From positions 1 to 37,305 of the forward strand of contig CAMZKE010000090.1 in the NCBI GenBank assembly GCA_947311115.1: DNA of 37,305 bases, written 5' to 3'. The position numbers and the translations under genes were made by a program. Shown in pieces: positions 1-7,651 of the stretch. The stretch comes from an uncultured Bacteroidales bacterium (lineage in GTDB: Bacteria > Bacteroidota > Bacteroidia > Bacteroidales > JAFGXI01). Numbering within the stretch: position 1 is the stretch's first letter; each line of letters opens with the position of its first letter. The notes under the pieces are model-generated. The model searched no databases, had not been told where the DNA came from, and saw only the letters and a list, made by a program, of their open reading frames with translations.

Positions 1-108
1 TTCTTTTCCTTATACTTCGTTGCAAACCATTTGCAGTATTCATATACATCAGCATGGTTCGACGCCTTGTCTAAGAAAAAGAAAAACGTATGAATAATGC
101 GGGTTAAC
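1..108 (+). mobile_element. Left arm of 108-bp terminal inverted repeat, probable IS end
   Basis: Positions 1-108 are the reverse complement of 37195-37302 with a single difference (T at 49 against G in the other arm). A frame open from base 1 reads into the window, ends in a Lys-rich tail (KKKKNV) and stops at TGA 91-93. The stop runs directly into the terminal motif AATAATGCGGGTTAAC, the usual arrangement for the 3' end of a transposase gene next to its IS terminal repeat. The same DNA read outward is also open and protein-like (for example DVYEYCKWFATKYKEK), so the coding direction is not certain. I cannot assign an IS family from about 30 residues. The four bases TTAA at 104-107 could be the target site. 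Both arms are cut off by the window edge, as expected where an assembly stops at a multicopy element. Confidence 0.7.
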
Positions 109-118
109 CTGCATTATT
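93..118. repeat. Palindrome at the left IS boundary (inverted second terminal motif)
   Basis: The 26 bases at 93-118 form a palindrome centred on GTTAAC, with one G-T mismatch pair (101/110). The inner half (104-118 onward) reads TTAACCTGCATTATTTATG. Apart from two substitutions it matches the IS terminal motif TTAACCCGCATTATTCATA in inverted orientation, and then diverges. This is what is expected if the end of one IS abuts the opposite end of a related IS and they share one TTAA. The right boundary of the window lacks this second motif. Confidence 0.6.
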
Positions 119-308
119 TATGTAATTTTCTGAAGTTTCGCACTTATGACTAATGTGCTTTATGTTAGTGATTTAAAATATTATATATGGTATTTAATGC
201 TACAGTAAGTTACTTGTTTACAGTTCGTTAAATCTTTATTGTGGTTTTGTATAAGATTCCAAAATGCCAATAATTTGCATTGTATGTCTTCAAACCATAC
301 AGGCTTTA
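109..308. other. Gene-free stretch between IS end and mltF-like gene
   Basis: There is no open reading frame of useful length on either strand. The first 15 or so bases look like a second IS terminal repeat, so this stretch may be the decayed 5' part of another IS copy. A short hairpin (TGTATG 281-286 with CATACA 296-301) lies just downstream of the minus-strand gene stop and could act in its termination. It is weak and has no clear T run. Confidence 0.4.
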
Positions 309-1748
309 CTATTTACCCTCAATACTATCAACTAAATTTTTATAATGATTAAAGCGAGTGCAAATTTGTGAAACATATTTGTAAGTTTCAGAGCCACGGC
401 AATACCCGTATTTAACCACAGGGTCTAAATAAAATTTAGGCTTTGACTTATTTAGTAAGTAATAATCTACATTATCAGTCCATACATTAGGGTTTTTACC
501 ATTTTTTTCGGCTAACCTTCGAGCATCTAAAACATGCCCCAAGCCTACGTTATATGCAGCTAAAACAAATTTACTTTTCTCAGTGGAATCCTTAATATCA
601 GACAATTGTTTTTCTAACCATTTTATATATCGTACACCTGCCTGAATATTAGCATTAGCTGACGCTAAACTATCAATACCAAATCTATCGGCAGTATTTG
701 GCATTAACTGCATAAGCCCAAAAGCTCCTGCCCACGAACGAGAACTATTATTGAATCGTGATTCTTGGTAAATAAGCGATGCCAATAATCGCCAATCCCA
801 ATTAATTTCCGAACTGTAAACTTTAATTATGTCATCATATTGCGAAATTTCGCCATCAATACCTGCAAAATATCCTTTCATATTTCGGTTGGTACTTCGC
901 TTATTTTTATAATACTTTATATAAAGTGAAGCATATTTTTTTGATTTAGTAAAGTTTTGTAACCATTTATTCACATTGTTAAGTAATGTATCTTCACCTT
1001 TTCGTAGAGCCCAAGCTAAGTTTTGCTCTAAACTTATTTCTGTTGAAATATCTAGATTATCGAAATATGTACTATTTACCATGGCCACATGGTCATCACT
1101 TATAGTATAATCAATCTCCGAATTAGAAACTTTTGCAATTAGTTCTTCAACCGAAAGATAGTCAGGCTCAATAATATTTATAAATCCGCCTATTTCTTCC
1201 GATAAATTTTTTAACCTTGATTTGAACGAACTACCCTTTTCAACATATATTGATTTATTTATTAGCTCAAAAGGCTTCTTAATTAACATAGTATCAAGTT
1301 GCTTTTTTTTCATTTTTTGCCAGCCTTCTGGCTTTCGCTGAACTAAAACTTGTTTTGTTGTTGATATAGGTTGTGTAAAATTAACAGAGTCCTTACGCTC
1401 TTTTGTAGTAGTTAATCCTATGGCAATTATATCATATCGACCATCGTATAGCCCTCTAAAACAATCTTCTAAATTGTTATTTACTTTTATTTCTAAAGCT
1501 AAATTTAATGATGTGGCAAGTTCTTGTAACAGTTCTTTTTGAAACCCCATTGGATTCCCTTTGTATATAAAATAATCTGTTGAATTGTAATTTGTTACAG
1601 CAATTAATTTACCTCGTTTCTCTATGTTTTTATAACTAATTGTGTAGTTTTTTTGCTTTTCAGTATTTGTTTTATCGCCAGTACCATTACAGCTGACAAT
1701 AAAAATAGTAATAAATAAAACCAATATGTTGAAATATTTTATCTGCAT
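309..1748 (-). CDS. mltF: Membrane-bound lytic murein transglycosylase, MltF type
   Basis: This is a 479-aa lipoprotein. The N terminus is hydrophobic and ends in a lipobox with Cys20 (FIVSC). Residues about 40-275 form a periplasmic solute-binding domain (SBP_bac_3), and about 305-425 form a C-terminal SLT lysozyme-like domain. The SLT hallmarks are visible: catalytic Glu329 in YQESRF, GLMQLMP at 344-350 and AAYNVG at 397-402. This is the MltF architecture, and the length matches E. coli MltF (about 518 aa). MltF enzymes cleave glycan strands to 1,6-anhydro-muropeptides. The binding domain probably regulates activity. The gene diverges from mreB with about 160 bp between them, which places a wall hydrolase beside the wall-elongation genes. 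It may work with them, but that is inference from position. Confidence 0.9.
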   Translation of the reverse strand: MQIKYFNILVLFITIFIVSCNGTGDKTNTEKQKNYTISYKNIEKRGKLIAVTNYNSTDYFIYKGNPMGFQKELLQELATSLNLALEIKVNNNLEDCFRGLYDGRYDIIAIGLTTTKERKDSVNFTQPISTTKQVLVQRKPEGWQKMKKKQLDTMLIKKPFELINKSIYVEKGSSFKSRLKNLSEEIGGFINIIEPDYLSVEELIAKVSNSEIDYTISDDHVAMVNSTYFDNLDISTEISLEQNLAWALRKGEDTLLNNVNKWLQNFTKSKKYASLYIKYYKNKRSTNRNMKGYFAGIDGEISQYDDIIKVYSSEINWDWRLLASLIYQESRFNNSSRSWAGAFGLMQLMPNTADRFGIDSLASANANIQAGVRYIKWLEKQLSDIKDSTEKSKFVLAAYNVGLGHVLDARRLAEKNGKNPNVWTDNVDYYLLNKSKPKFYLDPVVKYGYCRGSETYKYVSQICTRFNHYKNLVDSIEGK

Positions 1749-1875
1749 AAAAAAAGGATATGCTGTTATACGTACTTATTGTTAAAATAGTTCATATTTA
1801 TCTTTAATTGTTGATAAATTTAATAATTATATTGTATAAATCCTTATTTTTAGCAGTTTTGTTGATTAAATTTAA

Positions 1876-1883
1876 TATTTTTG
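1876..1883 (+). promoter_or_regulatory. Candidate -7 box for mreB
   Basis: TATTTTTG fits the Bacteroidota -7 consensus TAnnTTTG and lies 26 bp before the mreB ATG. No TTTG is found at the ideal 19-21 bp upstream (the nearest is too close), so the assignment rests on the -7 box alone. Confidence 0.4.
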
Positions 1884-1909
1884 TGAGTTAAATATATTTA
1901 TTGAGAAAA

Positions 1910-2932
1910 ATGGGGCTATTTTCATTCTTAACGCAAGAAATTGCTATTGATTTAGGTACAGCAAATACAATTATTATCCATAATGATAAAATTGTGGTTG
2001 ACGAACCTTCTATTGTTGCTATAGACAGAAAGACAGAAAAACTTATTGCTATAGGAACACAAGCAAAACAAATGCATGGTAAAACGCACGAAAATATTAA
2101 AACAATTCGTCCGTTACGTGATGGTGTAATTGCTGATTTTAACGCGTCGGAGTTAATGATTAGAGGAATGATAAAAATGATAAGCCCAAAAAGCAGATTA
2201 TTTTCGCCTTCGTTAAAAATGGTTGTGTGTATTCCTTCAGGAAGTACTGAGGTAGAGATTCGTGCAGTACGAGATTCATCAGAACATGCCGGAGCAAGAG
2301 AAGTTTACCTTATTTTTGAACCAATGGCTGCTGCAATAGGTATTGGTATTGATGTTGAAGCTCCGGAAGGAAATATGGTTGTTGATATTGGAGGTGGTAC
2401 AACAGAGATTGCTGTAATTGCACTTGGAGGTATTGTTTGTAATAAATCACTACGTATTGCCGGTGATGATTTTACAGATGATATTCAAGAATATATGCGC
2501 CATCAACATAATGTAAAAATTGGAGAACGTACTGCTGAGGAGATTAAAATTCACGTAGGTGCTGCATTGCCAGATATTGAAGATGCTCCTTCTGATTACA
2601 CAGTAAAAGGCCCTCACCAGATGACAGCTTTACCTATTGAAATACCAGTTTCACATCAAGAAATTGCACACTGCTTAGATAAATCGATAACAAAAATTGA
2701 AGCTGCAATATTACAGGTTTTAGAGGAAACTCCTCCTGAATTATATGCAGATATTTACGAAAAAGGTATCTATTTAGCAGGTGGAGGAGCTTTGCTTAGG
2801 GGGTTAGATAAACGATTATCTGATAAACACAACATTCCGGTTCATGTGGCTGAAGACCCTTTACATGCTGTAGCAAGAGGTACAGGTATAGCTCTTAAAA
2901 ATGTAGATAAATTCCAATTTTTAATGAAATAA
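1910..2932 (+). CDS. mreB: Rod shape-determining protein MreB
   Basis: This is the bacterial actin homologue that forms membrane-associated filaments and directs lateral peptidoglycan synthesis. The protein has 340 aa, the normal length. The phosphate-1 motif DLGTANT (14-20), the phosphate-2 motif DIGGGTTE and the adenosine motif LAGGGALLRGL are intact, and the N-terminal MGLFSF segment is typical. I chose ATG 1910 because it gives the family's usual N terminus. An in-frame TTG at 1901 would add only three residues. It is the first gene of mreB-mreC-mreD-mrdA-rodA, but a strong hairpin follows it, so it may be expressed above the rest. Confidence 0.97.
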   Translation: MGLFSFLTQEIAIDLGTANTIIIHNDKIVVDEPSIVAIDRKTEKLIAIGTQAKQMHGKTHENIKTIRPLRDGVIADFNASELMIRGMIKMISPKSRLFSPSLKMVVCIPSGSTEVEIRAVRDSSEHAGAREVYLIFEPMAAAIGIGIDVEAPEGNMVVDIGGGTTEIAVIALGGIVCNKSLRIAGDDFTDDIQEYMRHQHNVKIGERTAEEIKIHVGAALPDIEDAPSDYTVKGPHQMTALPIEIPVSHQEIAHCLDKSITKIEAAILQVLEETPPELYADIYEKGIYLAGGGALLRGLDKRLSDKHNIPVHVAEDPLHAVARGTGIALKNVDKFQFLMK

Positions 2933-2941
2933 AATAATTAT

Positions 2942-2979
2942 TACAAGTTTAAAGTATAGACTTTAAACTTGTATATTTT
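2942..2979 (+). terminator. Strong hairpin with U-tract between mreB and mreC
   Basis: There is a perfect 14-bp stem (2942-2955 with 2960-2973), a 4-nt loop ATAG and a following TATTTT. The geometry is that of an intrinsic terminator, and it ends 16 bp before the mreC start. It would reduce transcription into mreC-rodA relative to mreB, or protect the 3' end of an mreB transcript. Confidence 0.75.
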
Positions 2980-2995
2980 AATTACAACAGACTAA

Positions 2996-3820
2996 ATGTA
3001 TAAATTAATAAGATTAATAATAAAATATCATTTTTTCTTATTATTTGTATTTCTTGAAATTGTTTCAATTCTACTTGCTGTAAACTTTAATAAACACCAT
3101 AATACGGTATATTTAAGTTCTGCTAATAGTGTTGTAGGTACTATTAATTCTAAATTTAACGGAATAAGCACATATTTGCATTTAGAAACTAAAAACAAAG
3201 AGCTGTTGAAACAAAATAGCGACTTATTAAATAAATCTATATCTAATTATCTATCAAATATTAAAGTTTTTGACATAAAACACGACAGTATTTATTCTCA
3301 ACAATATAATTATATACCAGGTAGAATAATTCAGAATTACATATATAACAAACATAACTATTTAACAATAGATAAGGGCATTAAGAATGGTGTAGTGCCG
3401 GAATCAGGAGTGGTTTGCCCAAGAGGAATTGTTGGTATTGTAAGTAAATCATCAGATAATTTTAGTAATGTTATTTCTGTATTAAATATAGATTTAAATA
3501 TAAGTGCTAAAATTAAAAAAAATAACTATTTTGGATCGTTAAATTGGGATGGAGAGAATATCAATTTTGCGAAATTAAAAGAAATTCCTTTTCATGTAGA
3601 TTTAGAAATTGGTGACACTATTATAACAAGTGGATATTCATTAATTTTTCCGGAAAATATTTTAATAGGTACAATAAGTAGTTTTGATAAAGTTAAAGGT
3701 GGCGATTTTTATGACATAACCGTACGTTTATCAACCGACTTTAACAACATAAATAATATATACATAATCAATAACCTCAAAAAAACTGAAATATTAAATT
3801 TAACAACTAATAATGATTAA
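2996..3820 (+). CDS. mreC: Rod shape-determining protein MreC
   Basis: This 274-aa protein has one N-terminal membrane segment (about residues 10-30), a short helical region and a periplasmic beta-rich domain. The segment around VPGRIIQN/IDKGIKNGV/GVVCPRGIVGIV (about 100-150) is the typical MreC core, and the GDTIITSGYSLIFPENILIG stretch is its second half. MreC bridges MreB filaments to PBP2 and stimulates it. The gene overlaps mreD by 8 bp, so the two are probably translationally coupled. Family length is 270-300 aa, so the gene appears complete. Confidence 0.93.
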   Translation: MYKLIRLIIKYHFFLLFVFLEIVSILLAVNFNKHHNTVYLSSANSVVGTINSKFNGISTYLHLETKNKELLKQNSDLLNKSISNYLSNIKVFDIKHDSIYSQQYNYIPGRIIQNYIYNKHNYLTIDKGIKNGVVPESGVVCPRGIVGIVSKSSDNFSNVISVLNIDLNISAKIKKNNYFGSLNWDGENINFAKLKEIPFHVDLEIGDTIITSGYSLIFPENILIGTISSFDKVKGGDFYDITVRLSTDFNNINNIYIINNLKKTEILNLTTNND

Positions 3821-4322
3821 TAAAATTGGTTCAAATACTATTCGTTTTATTTTTCTTGCTATTTTTCAAGTAGCAATATTAAATAACATCGATTTAGGCG
3901 GTTATTTATCACCATTTTTATATATATTATTTATTATTTTATTGCCATTTGAAACACCAAAATGGTTGTTATTGGTATCTGCTTTTTTTATAGGAATTAC
4001 AGTCGATATATTTTCAAATACTATAGGGCTACACGCTTTTTCTTCTGTTTTTATTGCATATGCAAGACCTAGTATTTTACAGTCTTTTGCACCTCACGAA
4101 GGTTATAGCACTGGTTCTACACCACTAACAAACAGTTATGGCTTAAACTGGTTTATAAGATATAGTGCATTAATGACAATTATACACAGCCTAATTTTCT
4201 TTTATATTGAGGCCTTTTCATTCGAGTTTTTCTTTTCAACATTATGGAAAGCAATTCTAAGTTCTGTATTTACACTAATATTAATAATACTTAGCCGTTT
4301 ACTTACTGTTAAAAGACAATAA
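3813..4322 (+). CDS. mreD: Rod shape-determining protein MreD
   Basis: This 169-aa, very hydrophobic protein has five to six predicted membrane segments. Sequence conservation in MreD is low. The call rests on length, hydrophobicity, the FIGITVDIFSNTIGLHAF segment (the small-residue, Asp and Gly pattern of the family) and its place between mreC and mrdA. The start lies inside the last codons of mreC and the stop is 8 bp before mrdA. It is the inner-membrane component of the elongasome. Confidence 0.9.
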   Translation: MINKIGSNTIRFIFLAIFQVAILNNIDLGGYLSPFLYILFIILLPFETPKWLLLVSAFFIGITVDIFSNTIGLHAFSSVFIAYARPSILQSFAPHEGYSTGSTPLTNSYGLNWFIRYSALMTIIHSLIFFYIEAFSFEFFFSTLWKAILSSVFTLILIILSRLLTVKRQ

Positions 4323-4330
4323 ACAATAAA

Positions 4331-6217
4331 GTGGAAAATTTTGAGAATAGAAAATATATAATTGGTGCGGTAATAGTTTTATTATTTTCTATTTATATTA
4401 TTAAACTTTTTTCTATTCAGGTTTTAAGCAGTGAATATAAAAATTCGGCAAATAACAATTCACAACGCCATGTAACAGAATACCCGGCAAGAGGGTTAAT
4501 TTATGATAGAAATGGTAAATTATTAGTTTATAACGAAGCAGCTTATGATTTAATGGTTATTCCTAAGCAGTTAGAAGAGTTTGATACCTTAGAATTAAGC
4601 AAAATACTTGAGCTTGATATTGAGCAAATAAGGAAAAATATATATAAAGCTAAACACTATTCATATTATAAACCATCAACATTAGTTAAACAAATATCGA
4701 ATATTACTTACGCTAAGCTACAAGAAGTATTGTATAAATATTCAGGTTTTTTTGTACAAGCACGTACTATTAGAATGTACCCGGAGGGTACGGCAGCCCA
4801 TGTTTTAGGTTATATTGGCGAAGTAAATGATAGAATAACAAAAAAAGATAAATATTATTCATCTGGCGATTATATTGGTATATCAGGAATAGAAAAATCG
4901 TACGAAAAGGAATTGCGAGGGAAAAAAGGAAAAAAGATTTTTCTTGTTGATGTACATAATAGAATTCAAGGAAGTTTTAAAGATGGAAAGTACGACACAC
5001 TTGCTGTTTCCGGAAATAATTTATATTCTACTATTGACGCTGATATACAAGCCTACGGAGAATTATTGATGAAAAATAAAATTGGAAGTATTGTTGCAAT
5101 AGAGCCAAGTACAGGTGAAATACTTGCTTTTATTTCTAGTCCTACTTATAATCCAAATATGCTTGTAGGACGAAAAAGAGGAAAGAACTACCGTAAACTT
5201 TCAATAGATAGTTTAAATCCACTTTTTAATAGGGCAATTGCAGCTAAATACCCTCCCGGTTCAACATTTAAGCTTGTACAAGCATTAATAGCTCTACAAG
5301 CTGGGCTTATTACTCCTAATACTGGTTTTGTGTGTAACAAAAACTTAGTTGGGTGTCATAATCATCCAAGTGCTAATACAGTACAAGAAGCAGTAAAAAT
5401 GTCGTGTAATCCATATTTTTATCAGGTTTACCGCAAAATTATAGAGCAACATGTTGATAAAAGTATTTATAAAGATGCACGATTTGGGTTAAAATTTTGG
5501 GATAGATATGCCCATAGTTTCGGCTTAGGTGAGCAGTTAAAAATAGATATACCCGGAATAAAATCGGGTAATATACCAGATGTTAATTTTTACGATAAAT
5601 GGTACGGTAAAAATAGATGGGCATTTACTTATATTGCATCAAATAGTATTGGACAAGGCGAAGTTACGGTTGTACCTATGCAAATGGCTAACTTAGCTGC
5701 AACTATTGCAAATAAAGGATATTACTTTACACCTCATGTGATAAAAAAAATAGGTGAATCAGATAAACCACGAGATGAATATACTTTTTTCCATAAAACA
5801 TTGATTGAAAAAAAATGGTTTGATGTAATAATTCCGGGGATGTATGATGTGGTAAACTCGGCTGGAGGAACAGCCCGAAGAGCAAGAGTTGATGGTATAA
5901 ATGTTTGTGGAAAAACAGGAACTGTTCAAAATCCCCATGGTAAAGACCATTCCGGTTTTATTGCTTTTGCACCAATGGAAAATCCAAAAATAGCAATTGC
6001 TGTATATGTTGAGAATTCGGGTTTTGGAGGTACATGGGCAGCACCAATAGCATCGTTAATAATAGAAAAATACTTAACTGATACAATAAAAAACAAATAT
6101 AAAGAACAAAGAATATTAGATGCTGATTTTATTCATAAAAAGAAGAAAATACGTAAAATAACTAAACCTATTGTTGTTAAAACAGATACAATAACAAAAA
6201 AAGATTCATTAAAATAA
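4331..6217 (+). CDS. mrdA: Penicillin-binding protein 2, elongasome transpeptidase
   Basis: This class B penicillin-binding protein of 628 aa cross-links peptidoglycan during cell elongation. It has one membrane anchor (about 10-30), then the dimerization/pedestal region containing the ARGLIYDRNG motif (53-62), then the transpeptidase domain. Catalytic motifs are complete: S311-T-F-K314 in PPGSTFK, S358-C-N360 and K528-T-G530. The start is GTG at 4331, eight bases after the mreD stop; no better ATG lies nearby. The last 35 or so residues form a Lys/Thr-rich tail beyond the catalytic fold. The next gene, rodA, starts one base after the stop, as expected for the obligate PBP2-RodA pair. Confidence 0.96.
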   Translation: MENFENRKYIIGAVIVLLFSIYIIKLFSIQVLSSEYKNSANNNSQRHVTEYPARGLIYDRNGKLLVYNEAAYDLMVIPKQLEEFDTLELSKILELDIEQIRKNIYKAKHYSYYKPSTLVKQISNITYAKLQEVLYKYSGFFVQARTIRMYPEGTAAHVLGYIGEVNDRITKKDKYYSSGDYIGISGIEKSYEKELRGKKGKKIFLVDVHNRIQGSFKDGKYDTLAVSGNNLYSTIDADIQAYGELLMKNKIGSIVAIEPSTGEILAFISSPTYNPNMLVGRKRGKNYRKLSIDSLNPLFNRAIAAKYPPGSTFKLVQALIALQAGLITPNTGFVCNKNLVGCHNHPSANTVQEAVKMSCNPYFYQVYRKIIEQHVDKSIYKDARFGLKFWDRYAHSFGLGEQLKIDIPGIKSGNIPDVNFYDKWYGKNRWAFTYIASNSIGQGEVTVVPMQMANLAATIANKGYYFTPHVIKKIGESDKPRDEYTFFHKTLIEKKWFDVIIPGMYDVVNSAGGTARRARVDGINVCGKTGTVQNPHGKDHSGFIAFAPMENPKIAIAVYVENSGFGGTWAAPIASLIIEKYLTDTIKNKYKEQRILDADFIHKKKKIRKITKPIVVKTDTITKKDSLK

Positions 6218-6218
6218 G

Positions 6219-7643
6219 ATGAGACGAACAACCAAATTAATAAATAATATTGACTATATAACAATTGGTTTATACTTTTTACTGGTTTTTATGGGGTGGT
6301 TAAATATTTATTCGGCTGTTTATAACGATGAACACACAAGTATTTTTGATATTAGCCAACGATATGGAAAACAGTTAATGTGGATAGGTGCATCTATTGT
6401 TTTAATAAGTTTAATTTTATTAATTGATAGTTCGTTTTTTCCTATGTTTTCTTATCCAATTTATATTTTTACAGTGCTGTTACTTATAGCAGTACTATTA
6501 TTTGGAAAGGAAGTTAATGGTGCAAGGTCGTGGTTTCAAGTTGGAGGGTTTAGGCTGCAACCGGCTGAGTTTACTAAGTTTGCTACTAATCTAGCTTTTT
6601 CTCAATTTTTGAGCTCCTACAATTTCAAACTTTTAAAAGTTAAAAACTTAATAATTGTAAGTATTATACTGTTTTTTCCGGCAACATTAATTTTATTACA
6701 AAATGATACAGGCTCAGCTTTAGTATATTTTTCTTTTATATTAGTATTATACAGAGAAGGTTTACCTGGGAGTATTTTACTAATAGGATTGCTTTTAATT
6801 GTTGTTTTTATTGTAACCTTAGTAGCCAATGTTATGGTTGTTAGCGTAATACTAATAAGTGTATCTTTAATAGCATATTTTTTAATACGCAAAAAAATTA
6901 ATGAAGTAATAAAAGCATCTATTCTAATATTTGGTATCGGTACATTGTTTTGGGGTATTGCGTACTTGTTTAAGTTTGAAATAAATCCTCAGTATTATAT
7001 TTTTGCAGGAATTGGTATTTCAACGTTTATATTTTTAAAATTTGCTTTTAAAAATAAACTTAATTACATATTTATTTTATTAGCAATTGTTATTGGCGGA
7101 ATATTGTTTTCTTTTTCCGTTAATTATATATTCGATAATGTGTTAGAATCGCATCAGCGCGATAGAATAAACGATTTGCTAGGTATAGAATTTGATCCTC
7201 TTGGAGCTGGTTATAATGTAAATCAATCAAAAATAGCAATTGGTTCCGGAGGTTTTTCTGGCAAAGGTTTTTTGCAAGGAACACAAACTAAATACGATTT
7301 TGTACCAGAACAAAGTACCGATTTTATATTCTGTACAGTTGGCGAAGAATGGGGCTTTTTAGGAACATCAGCTGTTCTAATAATTTTTGTGTTATTTTTA
7401 ATCAGGTTAATAATTATTGCTGAACGACAACGCTCAGCATTTAGTAGGATTTATGCTTACGGCGTTGTGTCTATTTTCTTTTTTCACATAGCCGTAAACG
7501 TTGGTATGACAATAGGAATAGCCCCTGTTATAGGTATTCCTTTGCCGTTTTTTAGCTATGGGGGTTCGTCTCTTTGGGCTTTTACAATTTTAGTTTTTAT
7601 ACTTCTTAGACTAGATGCTAATAGGATGGAATTATTGAAGTAA
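6219..7643 (+). CDS. rodA: Peptidoglycan glycosyltransferase RodA (SEDS family)
   Basis: This polytopic SEDS glycosyltransferase polymerizes lipid II with PBP2. Its 474 aa exceed the roughly 370 aa of E. coli RodA. The extra length sits at about residues 190-300, which holds additional hydrophobic segments; this is usual in Bacteroidota. Conserved blocks are present: GARSWFQVG and QPAEFTK near 101-120, QNDTGSALV (161-169), D326-PLGAGYNVNQSKIAIGSGG (the conserved extracellular Asp loop), FVPEQSTDFIF, and GIPLPFFSYGGSS near the C terminus. The gene converges on the cyclase gene with only 8 bp between stop codons and no evident terminator. Confidence 0.95.
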   Translation: MRRTTKLINNIDYITIGLYFLLVFMGWLNIYSAVYNDEHTSIFDISQRYGKQLMWIGASIVLISLILLIDSSFFPMFSYPIYIFTVLLLIAVLLFGKEVNGARSWFQVGGFRLQPAEFTKFATNLAFSQFLSSYNFKLLKVKNLIIVSIILFFPATLILLQNDTGSALVYFSFILVLYREGLPGSILLIGLLLIVVFIVTLVANVMVVSVILISVSLIAYFLIRKKINEVIKASILIFGIGTLFWGIAYLFKFEINPQYYIFAGIGISTFIFLKFAFKNKLNYIFILLAIVIGGILFSFSVNYIFDNVLESHQRDRINDLLGIEFDPLGAGYNVNQSKIAIGSGGFSGKGFLQGTQTKYDFVPEQSTDFIFCTVGEEWGFLGTSAVLIIFVLFLIRLIIIAERQRSAFSRIYAYGVVSIFFFHIAVNVGMTIGIAPVIGIPLPFFSYGGSSLWAFTILVFILLRLDANRMELLK

Positions 7644-7651
7644 AACTTTTA

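Noticed and set aside
1901-1909. TTG start for mreB three codons upstream of the ATG
   Set aside because: The ATG at 1910 gives the standard MGLFSF N terminus of the family, so the TTG is unnecessary.
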